From the NCBI GenBank assembly GCA_016285835.1, contig JAEERM010000007.1, positions 1-64,000 of the forward strand: a stretch of 64,000 bases of DNA. The letters run 5' to 3'. Shown here piece by piece: positions 49,280 through 59,045 of this stretch (position 1 is its first letter; every line of letters starts with the position of its first letter). The notes below the pieces were generated by a model that searched no databases, was not told the DNA's origin, and saw nothing but the letters and a program-made list of their open reading frames with translations. The position numbers were made by a program, and so were the translations under genes. This DNA comes from Fibrobacter sp. GTDB lineage: Bacteria; Fibrobacterota; Fibrobacteria; Fibrobacterales; Fibrobacteraceae.

Positions 49280-52093
49280 TTACCGGATTGCCACCCTAGA
49301 AACGAGGCTTTGCCCCCCGACTTTCACTCGGGCAATAAAGATTCCCGAACGGGCAACACGGAGATTGGCAGCATTGACCCCACCTTGGGCACTGAAGGAA
49401 GCCGAAGAAACCACCCTACCCTGCATATCTAGGAGTTCCACCTTCGCAGGGTTCCCGGCAAGGCCAGCACTTGCGACAAAACCGACATACAACTGGCCCG
49501 GGGACTGACGGATCTTGAGACTGTTTAAAGAGTAGGTTACAGGGACCTTCGGAGTACAGGCAACACGAATTGTCGCCTCTCTAGCGCGAGCAAGAAGCTT
49601 TACACCAACACTATCGCCATCCGACAGTTCGGCAGTTTCACCATCGACGGTGACAAACACACGTAAGCCGTTCGAGCGCAGGGCCGCAAATCCTTCGACC
49701 GAGATAAAGGCTTCTCGCTCACTCCCAGCTTGGAGTTCCAAAGTCCATTCGTAGGCGCCATCCTTCGTGAATGGCTTTACCGACCTTGCCAAATGCAAGC
49801 CACGTTCCCCGAGCACCGACAGGTTCACATAGTCCCCCATAGCGGCGGGCGGTTCTTCTTGGCTAAGTTCACGTGCCGAAGCTCCCAAAACATTCCACGA
49901 ATCCATGTGCCCTTGCCTATCCTTGAGCACAAGCCGGAGTTCCCAGCCATCGTTCTCGTCTTTTTTCGCAAGAGCCATGCGGGTCATCGCGAGGCCATTC
50001 CACAACGAACTGTCAAAAACAGGCTCGCCATCCAGAGCCCAAGTTATAGCCCTATCCACCTTCGCCCACACAGCTTCGTATGGGCCAAGAACCGTCGGGA
50101 TTTCGTATTCGCGGGTCTTTACGTTCCAACGCCAGAACTGCACGGAATCACCGGCAACATCGGCATGCAGATTCACATAATAGCCGTGCGGGTTCGCCAC
50201 CAAGTTCCAGCCACTGTTCAGGCTGTCGAGTTCCCAGGCAAACGCGGCCTCGCCCGCAGTCTCCCCGGCAAGCGAAAGCGTGCGGCCTTCTAGACTGTTA
50301 TACCAATAACCGTCAATTGCCGAGGGTTTGCTCCCCCGTTTCAGCCGGCGATACTGCAGGAACTCGGCTCCACCGTAAGATTCGTCCCAATGGTAGAACA
50401 ACTGGTCGTCATCCCATTTGAGTTTTTCCATGTCGACGCCCGAGAGCGAAACCATCGCCCAGGTGCCCGTATCGATAGCCATTTCGCCCGCAACACGCAG
50501 GGTATCGACATAACTTGCAGAATCAAGGTCATGGAACACCTTCGCCTCGACGACGTATTCACCCACAGGCGCCGGAGCCAACTGCCATTCACCCGAAAGT
50601 GAAACGGCCTCCGCAGAATCCACAAGCAACGAATCCACAATGTAGCCTTCCGGCCCCTTGACCGTCACGCGGAAACCGACCTTGCGGAAGATGTTCATCT
50701 CCCCGGTGCTATAGCGGAGCCGCGCCGCATTCCCAGAAACTTCAAGGCCGGATTCAACATCCACACGGAGCGGTTCCGGATCGGGGCCGGGCACAAAATG
50801 GAATTTCAGTTGCGTCGGGCCATCAATCCGCATCCAATTGCCGTACGGATTTTCTCCGTCCAGGACAAACGCAGAATCCGGTACAGCACGCACCATGAAC
50901 GGAAGGCCTTTTGCACTGCGCGGGACCCGAAGCGTATCGCGGAAGCTACGAACCACCGTATCGCCCGAAACCACCTGCAAAAATTCCACACTGCCGTGTT
51001 CGGCCCCTAGCACCACATCGACACCGGCACATTCCGAGTCATACCTCCAGTTCGGTTTCAAGGCCAGAACTTCGTCTTCGGAGCTGAGCCGGAACAAGTC
51101 GACATCGGAACTTCTAAACATCTTGCCGCCCTTATCGCTGCCTTCGACGGACCAACCATCAAAGCAAGCATCCACGCGGTAGACCGTGGGGAAAGCGCCA
51201 CCATCGGTCACGGAAATTTCATCCTTCCAGGACTCGTCATAGAAAACGCTGTCTTCCCGAGTAAAAACAAACGATTGAAGATTTTTGTATTGCGAAGCAA
51301 AGAACTCCACCCTGAACAGGACCGAACTAAACTCTATACCGTCGTCACCATCCAAGATCTCGAGCGCCTTCGTGAGAGTTCCCTCCAAGTCGACCGTGTC
51401 CGACCAAACGCGCCTCGTAAAGCGCAGCGAAGCCAAGGCATCCAATGTAGACTGAGAAGCTCTAGCGGTAGCATCCTCGTCCAGTTCGACAGAAAAGAAC
51501 ATATAAGGGTGATTCCGGAACCATCCAAATTCACCTTTCAGCAAAAGAAGCATGCTCGTCACGAAGGGAATTGACTCGGAGCGACCCTGCAAAAGTTCAT
51601 CCTCGCCCGTTGGCACCCTGACGACAATCGGCAAAGGTCCCTCGTTGGAAATGACTAGGTTCTTTAGAACAGACTTTCCCTGAGTAGCGCTGTAATACAG
51701 TTGGACGGTAGCATTCTCTTTTACATCCTGAACAAAATCCTGGAAAAAATACCCGGCCTTCTGTTTGCTGAAATCATAAAACAAGGTGCGACTCGGAGTC
51801 TGCACAAAAACGCTATCCAAGTCCATCGCATTTATCCCCATTTCGTCCACGACACCGAACAAAGGAACTTGATCGAGGTTATTGGCCTCGAACTCGCGAA
51901 TTACCGGCATAAAGGAATAAATATACAGCCCACTTTTATCGAAAGGCCTGACGACCTCACCATCCGATATGTAATACTCAATATTATAGTGAGGCTTGGG
52001 AGCCAGAACTTTGGGACCTGCAGAAGCAATAGAAAAGGACGCCATCAGAAAAATGGCGACCATACGCAATGTCAATCCTGCAGATATCCTCAT
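49280..52093 (-). CDS. secreted surface protein with shared C-terminal module and T9SS-like tail
   Basis: MRISAGLTLRMVAIFLMASFSIASAGPK signal; NSGWNLVANPHGYYVNL...PYEAVWAKV; C-terminus SGIFIARVKVGGQSLVSRVAIR. Confidence 0.87.
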   Translation of the reverse strand: MRISAGLTLRMVAIFLMASFSIASAGPKVLAPKPHYNIEYYISDGEVVRPFDKSGLYIYSFMPVIREFEANNLDQVPLFGVVDEMGINAMDLDSVFVQTPSRTLFYDFSKQKAGYFFQDFVQDVKENATVQLYYSATQGKSVLKNLVISNEGPLPIVVRVPTGEDELLQGRSESIPFVTSMLLLLKGEFGWFRNHPYMFFSVELDEDATARASQSTLDALASLRFTRRVWSDTVDLEGTLTKALEILDGDDGIEFSSVLFRVEFFASQYKNLQSFVFTREDSVFYDESWKDEISVTDGGAFPTVYRVDACFDGWSVEGSDKGGKMFRSSDVDLFRLSSEDEVLALKPNWRYDSECAGVDVVLGAEHGSVEFLQVVSGDTVVRSFRDTLRVPRSAKGLPFMVRAVPDSAFVLDGENPYGNWMRIDGPTQLKFHFVPGPDPEPLRVDVESGLEVSGNAARLRYSTGEMNIFRKVGFRVTVKGPEGYIVDSLLVDSAEAVSLSGEWQLAPAPVGEYVVEAKVFHDLDSASYVDTLRVAGEMAIDTGTWAMVSLSGVDMEKLKWDDDQLFYHWDESYGGAEFLQYRRLKRGSKPSAIDGYWYNSLEGRTLSLAGETAGEAAFAWELDSLNSGWNLVANPHGYYVNLHADVAGDSVQFWRWNVKTREYEIPTVLGPYEAVWAKVDRAITWALDGEPVFDSSLWNGLAMTRMALAKKDENDGWELRLVLKDRQGHMDSWNVLGASARELSQEEPPAAMGDYVNLSVLGERGLHLARSVKPFTKDGAYEWTLELQAGSEREAFISVEGFAALRSNGLRVFVTVDGETAELSDGDSVGVKLLARAREATIRVACTPKVPVTYSLNSLKIRQSPGQLYVGFVASAGLAGNPAKVELLDMQGRVVSSASFSAQGGVNAANLRVARSGIFIARVKVGGQSLVSRVAIR

Positions 52094-52166
52094 AGCAAAG
52101 AAAATATATAATATCGGACAATTTTGCTACAACAATCTTACAAAATAGCCGTTTGAGAGGGGGAAA

Positions 52167-55100
52167 TTAGCGCAAAACGACTTTTTGAGCGAAATTCTGG
52201 CTCCCGGAACGGATTCTGAGGATATAGAGGCCTCCTTCGGGCGCCGGGAAATTCACGCTGTTCTTGCCATCCACAGAGACCGCTGACAGCGATGCAATCA
52301 CCTTCCCGGAAATATCCAAGAGTTCCACCTTCGCATTCCGGCCTGCAAGTCCATTTGTTGCCACGAACTGGACATTGACGGCACTACCGCTACGATAGAA
52401 GCGGACATCCTTGAGAGCATATTCCACCTCGGGCTTGGCATGCGGAGCTACACGGACAACTGCAGTCTTCTTGAGGGAACCGACCTTTACGGCAATCGTC
52501 TTGCCTTCCTTCGCCTCGACCGTCTTGCCGTCAACCGTCACGAACACCTTGTTGCCTGTCGCCTTAGCTTCGGCAAGACCCTCCAATTTAAGATACGCAG
52601 TTCTCTCACTCGACGCACTCAACTGGAGAGTCCATTCCATTTCTTCTGCCGCAGGCCTGAACGACCTTGCAAGAGCGCGGCCACCATCGACAATCGAGAG
52701 CGACACATAATCTCCCATGCCGGAAGGCGGTTCGTCACTCTTGGACACTTCGCTGCTCGTGCCGAACAGGTTCCAGGAATCCTTCTTGCCGTTGCCGTCG
52801 GACAGGATTGCACGGATAGTCCAGCCGTCAGAAGCCTTCTTGAGTGCAGAAACTTTCGCGAGGGATTTTGCCTTGCTATTAACAAATTTCAATTTAGCCG
52901 GGAACTGGATAGTCTGCGGACCGTGCGTGTGCAACCATACAGCCTCGTAAGGTTGAAGCACTGTCGGGATTTCGTATTCACCGGACTCGTCGTTCCAGCT
53001 CCATACATCGATATCGGAGCCCGCTATCGCAGACAGGTCAACGGTCCAGCTATAAGGGTTAGCAACCATGTTCCAGCCACTATTGATGCTGTCTACATTC
53101 CAGACAATTTCAGCATTGTCGACATACTTGGCAGCCTTGCGCTTCAGGGGAGCTCCGTCATAGGAACCATACCAATACCCATCCAGCTCGGACACTTTGT
53201 CGGAGCGGGAATAAGCACGGTATTGCATGTAGTCGCCCAACGTCAGAGATTCGTCCCAACTATAGAGCACATGATAATCGTCCAAGTGCAACTTGCGCAC
53301 ATCGACATCGGCAAGCGATACCATCTGCCAGCGGCTCGTCCGGACACGCGTTTCATTCCAGGAGCTACCATTAACCAATGCGGAGTCCGAAGCTCCCTGC
53401 AACGCAATTTCATAGACTAGCGAATCGCCGGGGTTTACACCAAAGGTCACAGAGGCACCACGCACAGAGCCGGGTACGGAATCAACCAACACCGTATCGA
53501 CCAAGGTGGTGTATCCGGACCGCACCCGGACCGACAACGCAACCTTACCGGCCAAGGAATCTACGCTGGCGTTAAACTTGAGACGAGCTATGGAGCCAGC
53601 CCATTCTATCTTGTGCGACTCAATTTTGAGAGCCGGGACACGAATAATTACCAAAGCACTGCTAGATACGGGCAGTTCGAACGAGGAGGACGATACGGGC
53701 AGCGGCAGCTCAGAAGAACTGGAGATAACCGGCACGAACTCCGAAGAACTGAACGGGAAGAAGAAGGAACTGGAACTTGCAGACAGAGGCAATTCGATCG
53801 AACTAGAACTGAACAGCCACGGCCATGCGATAGAACTGGAACTGAATGTCGGGAACCAGAACGAACTGGAGCTTTCCGGGACCGAAGAAGAACTGGATAC
53901 GGCAATAGAAGACGATGACGGAGGATTGGTGACAATCGGCTTCGCAAGCAGGTACGGGAAGTCATCGTTCATGCCATCCTTGCGGGCCCAATATTCAACA
54001 CCATTCTCGGCAAACGGTTCGTTCAGGAAGTCTGCAAAATCATCCATCTTCATAGAAGCAACAACCTTCGTGCCGTTGAAATTCTCGCTAATCTCTTCGG
54101 ACGCACCGTTACGGACATTGTAGCGTACATCCCAGCACGTGGCATTGCCGTTCAACTTGGTCTTGCCACTGCACTCGTTCTCGATCAGTCTCCAGTCATC
54201 ACCCTGCGCAGACGACAAGTACTTGGCATTACCCCCTTCGAACTTGCCAAAAGCATCAAGGGCATCCTCACCATTATGGTACGTGGAAACAATTTTTCTG
54301 AACACCTTCGTTCCGTTCAACGTAAGAAGGCCAACCAAATAACCCTCTCGTATATTGTCCGATGATGCCCTGCCAGGAATCGGATGGAACGTGCCGATAT
54401 GGTACACATTCTCCATGGCAAAGTCCTTGCTGCTCAGCAAGCGTCCGAATACACCGCCCACATACAGGGAATCGGCCTGGGAGAAATCCCCCTGCACCTC
54501 GAAGTCGCCGATAATCGCGACATGGTCCACTTTATTCGGCATGACGCAGTAACCGCAAAGCCCGCCCACAGCAGCAGAGCCCTCTACTGGAAATGTTGGA
54601 TCCACCCCGGCATTGAGGTTCAGCAAGGAAGGTTTGTCCAACTGAACATTTTCAAAAGCCACATAGAGGACACCCGCATTGTCGGCAAACGAACCAAAAA
54701 TACCACCCATACGGACGATGTTCAGACTATCGGTCACCGAAATACGACCCTTGAATAATGCGTTGCGCACGGTCAAGACGGAATCTCCGTCCGCGTATGT
54801 TCCACTTGTATTAGGCCGAGTCACGGCCTTACCGACAAAGCCTCCCACCATTAAAGAATCAATTGCAGAGACTTCGCTGCCTCCGGCGTTATGCCCTTGA
54901 AGGCCGCTTATAGCGACTTTTATTTCCATCGACGAGGAATTTTCCACCAAAGCATTTGCATTACGGGCAAGGCAAGCACTACCGGCCAAGCCACCCATGA
55001 ATACGTTGGCACTTATGTTCTCAACATCCGGCTTTTTAACAAGCACGAGCGGCCCGCTAGTTTCAGAATTGGAAATAGAAACAAACGATTCGCTCGTCAC

Positions 55101-56552
55101 CTCATTCTTGGTCGATACGCAAGTTTGTTCACCAATCAAGCCGCCAGAATAATACTCGTAAAGATCCGCATTCCTCAGAGTATCCTTAATGTTAGGAGTC
55201 ATTTCTACGTTGTTGATTTTAAGTTTGGCACCCCCATCAAGCGCACTGCGGCCAATCAAGCCACCCAAATGTACAACCGAGCCCTGCGACTTGTTAATAG
55301 AACCATAAAAGGCAACATTATTCACAAATAAATCCATAATTTCATTGGCCTGATTCTTGTAGGGCGCAACCTCCCCCAGGAGACCGCCCATCGTCTTTCC
55401 ACCGAATAGCTTGGTATAAACACCTGATTTACCAGCCTTTTTCAGCATTGTCACGTTTTCAATTTTCATATAGCCGACTTCGGGAACATTGTTTCTCTGC
55501 CGCGAAAGCACATACATGCCAACTAGCCCCCCAGCAACAATAGACGTGTCGGCAGACAGGTTCTGGACCTTGGCCATAACATTGATTTCTTGCAAGTTAA
55601 GATTTACGGCATACGCAACAAGGCCACCTATGTAGGCGCGATAACTGCTCCCCCAACCCGCAAGATTACCTCCCGCATAGTCATCCGCATCGCCCAGGTC
55701 CACCTCGTTATAGATATTGAGGTCGTCATCACTGAAAATCCGTAAAAAGGTGCTGTTTTCCAAATAGCCGACAAGCCCCCCAGCCATGGGGGCAGAAATT
55801 CGAACATTGTCCAAAGTGTCATCGTATAACAAAGACCGCGTCATTACGCCCGCCAAACCACCAACAGGCCCAAAATAGGAGGCCTTGGGTGTCACGGAAG
55901 AAGCCGCATCGGGGCCCTTTATGGTAAAACGAAAATCTTTGAGAACCAGGTTATGGACATTGACTGAATCAAGTTCCTTGAAAAAACCAATTGTATCGAG
56001 AACGTGTTCAACCGAATAATCAATGATTTCAGTATAGCACACATTCTTGACATCAAATCCATTTCCGCTAATTTCTCCGTAATCCGGCTTGAACTTAAGG
56101 GGAGTATGGTTGACAGCGCAAACCGTATCTTTGCCAATGACTTCAATCTGCCCAAAATCAAAATCACTCAAGAACACAATCGTTCCGCTCGTAAACGGAT
56201 CCCAAAAACTGTTACCCCCCGCAGGGCGCCAATCTGCATTCATCAGAGAATCAAGAACAAACGCTGTACGGGAGAGTGTCTTCAACCTCGCTCCAGTACA
56301 CCTTGCCCCTTCCATATTACTGCCGCCAAACTGCGTGCCACCGAACAGCGCACCACCGAACTGAGGAAAAACGTAAGCCGTTGCAGGAATCGCACTATTA
56401 CCACAGGAGTCTGTTCCCTGCGAAATATAAGCTGTACCATTATTGTCATCATAGAGATTTACAAAGCCCGCATTGTTTTCCAATCCCTGAGCAAAGACGG
56501 ATCCCGCCGTAAGGAATCCCCAAATGAATAAAAAAATGGATTTTATTTTCAT
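52167..56552 (-). CDS. secreted surface protein: GLUG-like repeats, poly-Ser linkers, shared C-terminal module, T9SS-like tail
   Basis: MKIKSIFLFIWGFLTAGSVFAQG signal; ~11 (V/A/M)GGLxG repeats; SSSS linker; C-terminus GGLYILRIRSGSQNFAQKVVLR. Confidence 0.9.
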   Translation of the reverse strand: MKIKSIFLFIWGFLTAGSVFAQGLENNAGFVNLYDDNNGTAYISQGTDSCGNSAIPATAYVFPQFGGALFGGTQFGGSNMEGARCTGARLKTLSRTAFVLDSLMNADWRPAGGNSFWDPFTSGTIVFLSDFDFGQIEVIGKDTVCAVNHTPLKFKPDYGEISGNGFDVKNVCYTEIIDYSVEHVLDTIGFFKELDSVNVHNLVLKDFRFTIKGPDAASSVTPKASYFGPVGGLAGVMTRSLLYDDTLDNVRISAPMAGGLVGYLENSTFLRIFSDDDLNIYNEVDLGDADDYAGGNLAGWGSSYRAYIGGLVAYAVNLNLQEINVMAKVQNLSADTSIVAGGLVGMYVLSRQRNNVPEVGYMKIENVTMLKKAGKSGVYTKLFGGKTMGGLLGEVAPYKNQANEIMDLFVNNVAFYGSINKSQGSVVHLGGLIGRSALDGGAKLKINNVEMTPNIKDTLRNADLYEYYSGGLIGEQTCVSTKNEVTSESFVSISNSETSGPLVLVKKPDVENISANVFMGGLAGSACLARNANALVENSSSMEIKVAISGLQGHNAGGSEVSAIDSLMVGGFVGKAVTRPNTSGTYADGDSVLTVRNALFKGRISVTDSLNIVRMGGIFGSFADNAGVLYVAFENVQLDKPSLLNLNAGVDPTFPVEGSAAVGGLCGYCVMPNKVDHVAIIGDFEVQGDFSQADSLYVGGVFGRLLSSKDFAMENVYHIGTFHPIPGRASSDNIREGYLVGLLTLNGTKVFRKIVSTYHNGEDALDAFGKFEGGNAKYLSSAQGDDWRLIENECSGKTKLNGNATCWDVRYNVRNGASEEISENFNGTKVVASMKMDDFADFLNEPFAENGVEYWARKDGMNDDFPYLLAKPIVTNPPSSSSIAVSSSSSVPESSSSFWFPTFSSSSIAWPWLFSSSSIELPLSASSSSFFFPFSSSEFVPVISSSSELPLPVSSSSFELPVSSSALVIIRVPALKIESHKIEWAGSIARLKFNASVDSLAGKVALSVRVRSGYTTLVDTVLVDSVPGSVRGASVTFGVNPGDSLVYEIALQGASDSALVNGSSWNETRVRTSRWQMVSLADVDVRKLHLDDYHVLYSWDESLTLGDYMQYRAYSRSDKVSELDGYWYGSYDGAPLKRKAAKYVDNAEIVWNVDSINSGWNMVANPYSWTVDLSAIAGSDIDVWSWNDESGEYEIPTVLQPYEAVWLHTHGPQTIQFPAKLKFVNSKAKSLAKVSALKKASDGWTIRAILSDGNGKKDSWNLFGTSSEVSKSDEPPSGMGDYVSLSIVDGGRALARSFRPAAEEMEWTLQLSASSERTAYLKLEGLAEAKATGNKVFVTVDGKTVEAKEGKTIAVKVGSLKKTAVVRVAPHAKPEVEYALKDVRFYRSGSAVNVQFVATNGLAGRNAKVELLDISGKVIASLSAVSVDGKNSVNFPAPEGGLYILRIRSGSQNFAQKVVLR

Positions 56553-56734
56553 GCCTTATACCCTGCCTCGATTATTTTCTCTATATAAGATACTATCAAA
56601 AAGGGGAAATATTCCAATCGAGAGTTTCTTTTTCTTTACACTGTGATAGGGCGCAAGTGCAAAAACTGCCCAAAATACTACAAAATGACAGGCGTCACAT
56701 GTTTAATTTTGTACAACACTTTTTTGGGGTAAGA

Positions 56735-57080
56735 GGCTAGGATCTAGAGGCTAGAATCTAGGGGGATGAGGCGCGAGCGGTGAGGTATGAGCAGTGAGCT
56801 GTGAGGCTTCGAGAGACTAGAGAATACCTTTGACCACTTAGTGCTTTAGCACTTATGTGGGCATGGCCACCTTTAGGTGGGAGGCTAGTGAAAAGAATCA
56901 CGCACTTCGTGCGTTAGTAACAGACGGCGAAGCCGTGATATTTTTCCCTAGATCCTAGATCCTAACCCCTAACCTCTATTTACCGCACACCTCAAAGGCA
57001 CGAAGTGCCGACCTCGTGCCTCAAAGCGAGCTTGCGAGCGACCTCGTGCCTCGAAGGGAGCGTAGCGACCGGCCTCGCAC
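56735..57080. repeat. composite intergenic repeat (right member of inverted pair)
   Basis: AGGCTAG GATCTAG AGGCTAG AATCTAG ..., CGCACTTCGTGCG, ACGGCGAAGCCGT, CCTAGATCCTAGATCC, GGCACGAAGTGCC. Confidence 0.9.
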
Positions 57081-58883
57081 CTATTTCACATCGTATTCGG
57101 GTATCGGCAGGCTTTCGCCGGTCTTCATCGCGGCGTCAAGCTTCTTGGACTTTTCCGGGTCGAGCCACCAGTAAACGGGAATGGCGTCTTCGCGGTTGAA
57201 ATGGTCCAGCACCTTTTCGGGCATGCCGTAGCGGTTCCAGTAGAGAATGCGGTGGTGGTCGCACTGCCACATAAGCACGTACGGCACAATTTCGGCGAGG
57301 CGGTTGTCGAGTGCTTTCAGGATTTCGTTACGCTTCGCGAGGTCGAATTCCGTCTTCTGCAAGTCGATAAGGCTATCGACAACTTTATCCTGAACACCGG
57401 CTAGGTTATTCGTACCCTTCTGGAGTGCCGTTGCAGAATGCCAGCTCGCTTCCGGGTCACGGAGGCGGCCTGCACCCCAATTCACCCAGTAGAGGTCGAA
57501 GTCGGCATCATCGAGACGCTTGCGCAAGGTGCTCTGGCTCATCTGTTCGATGGTCGCCACCACGCCGACCTTCTTCAGGTCTTCCTGGAACAGCGTGAGG
57601 TGGCGCAGGTCTTCCTGGCTCGTGATGAAGTTGATGGCGAAGGCCTTGCCGTCTTTTTCGAGCACGCCCTGGCCGTTCACCTTGTAGCCCGCTTCGGCAA
57701 AGAGGGCGCGGGCGCTGTCCGGGTTGAACTTGTAAAGCGGCGCCGTCGGGTTCTGGTTGCCTTCCCACAGGTCGGGGTAGTAGCTGTTCAGCAAGAAGTA
57801 CTGGCCGAACATGTACTTTTCGTTCATGGCCTCGCGGTTCAAAAGCATGCTCAAGGCACGGCGCACGCGAACGTCCTGGAACTGCGGCTTGCGCAGGTTG
57901 ATGGCCATGCCCTGGAAGCCGATGGGCTCCTTGTTAAAGATACGCTGCTTTACGGCCCAGCCCTTCTTGACGGCATCGAAGTCGGTCTGCTTCATCCAGA
58001 TGCTGCTGGTGTAGATGGCATACGCGTTGAAGTCCTGCTTCTTGAAGGCTTCGAGGGCCTTCGTCTGGTCGTTCATGAAGCGGTAGCGGATTTTCTCGAA
58101 GTTGTACTTGCCGCGGTTCCAGTTCTTGTGGAAGCCCCACCAGTCGGAGCGGCGTTCCAGTTCCACGTAGCGGTCTTCGCGGAAGGTCTTGATCTTGTAC
58201 GGGCCCGAGACGACCGGGAACTCGTAGCGGATCTGGTTGAAGTCCTTCCCGGCCCAAACGTGCTTGGGGAACGCGAGCATGCCTGCGGCTTCCCAGAAGT
58301 TGCCCCAGTGGGATTCCTTCGCGGTCATCTTCACCGTGAGGCTGTCGACCACCTCGGGGCGGTCGAAACGGCTAAGTCCGACCTTGAAAATCGGCGTGAG
58401 GTTCTTCTCGTCCATGATGACGTCGTAGTAGTACTGCACATCTTCGGCGGTGACGGGCTTGCCGTCGCTCCACTGGGCCCGCGCATCCACGTGGAAGGTG
58501 AACGTCTTGCCGTCTTCGCTAACGCTCCAGCTGTCGGCGAGGATACCGACTTCGCGGTCCTCGGTGGAGTGCAGACTCACGAGCGGCTCGAACATCATGC
58601 CCATGAGTTCGGCGGAGAAGCTGTTGTAGTCTTCCCACATGTTGAAGGACTTCGGCATCGCGGAGCCCCAAAGAGTAATCGTGCCGCAGGGGCGGGCATC
58701 CTTCGAGGCAATCGGGTCGAACTCGCCCGTGGCGGTGGAATCGACCGGCAGTTCCGGGCAGTTCAGCTCGGCGGTCTTGGAAGTCCCGGACTTCCCCTGC
58801 TCGTTGCAGGCAGTGAGGGCCAGGGCAGACAGCATCAGGGATGCAAAAGCTATACCATAAATTCTCGTCTTCATATTCTTCAT
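57081..58883 (-). CDS. extracellular solute-binding protein family 5 (peptide/oligopeptide ABC transporter), lipoprotein
   Basis: MLSALALTACNEQGKSG lipobox; LADSWSVSEDGKTFTFHVDARAQWSDGKPVTAEDVQYYYDVI. Confidence 0.92.
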   Translation of the reverse strand: MKNMKTRIYGIAFASLMLSALALTACNEQGKSGTSKTAELNCPELPVDSTATGEFDPIASKDARPCGTITLWGSAMPKSFNMWEDYNSFSAELMGMMFEPLVSLHSTEDREVGILADSWSVSEDGKTFTFHVDARAQWSDGKPVTAEDVQYYYDVIMDEKNLTPIFKVGLSRFDRPEVVDSLTVKMTAKESHWGNFWEAAGMLAFPKHVWAGKDFNQIRYEFPVVSGPYKIKTFREDRYVELERRSDWWGFHKNWNRGKYNFEKIRYRFMNDQTKALEAFKKQDFNAYAIYTSSIWMKQTDFDAVKKGWAVKQRIFNKEPIGFQGMAINLRKPQFQDVRVRRALSMLLNREAMNEKYMFGQYFLLNSYYPDLWEGNQNPTAPLYKFNPDSARALFAEAGYKVNGQGVLEKDGKAFAINFITSQEDLRHLTLFQEDLKKVGVVATIEQMSQSTLRKRLDDADFDLYWVNWGAGRLRDPEASWHSATALQKGTNNLAGVQDKVVDSLIDLQKTEFDLAKRNEILKALDNRLAEIVPYVLMWQCDHHRILYWNRYGMPEKVLDHFNREDAIPVYWWLDPEKSKKLDAAMKTGESLPIPEYDVK

Positions 58884-58904
58884 ACTATCGTCTCTCGTTT
58901 AATT

Positions 58905-59045
58905 AAGTTTCGAGGCTCGGGCCTCATACCCTTCAGATGACTAGCGGAGATTGCTTCGGGGCTCTTCGCCCCTCGCAATGACAATTCCTGCGACCAGTCA
59001 CGCCTTCTCTCTCGTCTTTCGTCTCTCGTCTCTCGTCTACTAACT
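58905..59045. repeat. composite intergenic repeat with GACGAGA heptamers and GTCATTGCGAG element
   Basis: Reverse complement GACGAGA GACGAGA GACGAAA GACGAGA ... TTGTCATTGCGAGGGGCGAAGAGCCCCGAAGCAATCTCC. Confidence 0.85.
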
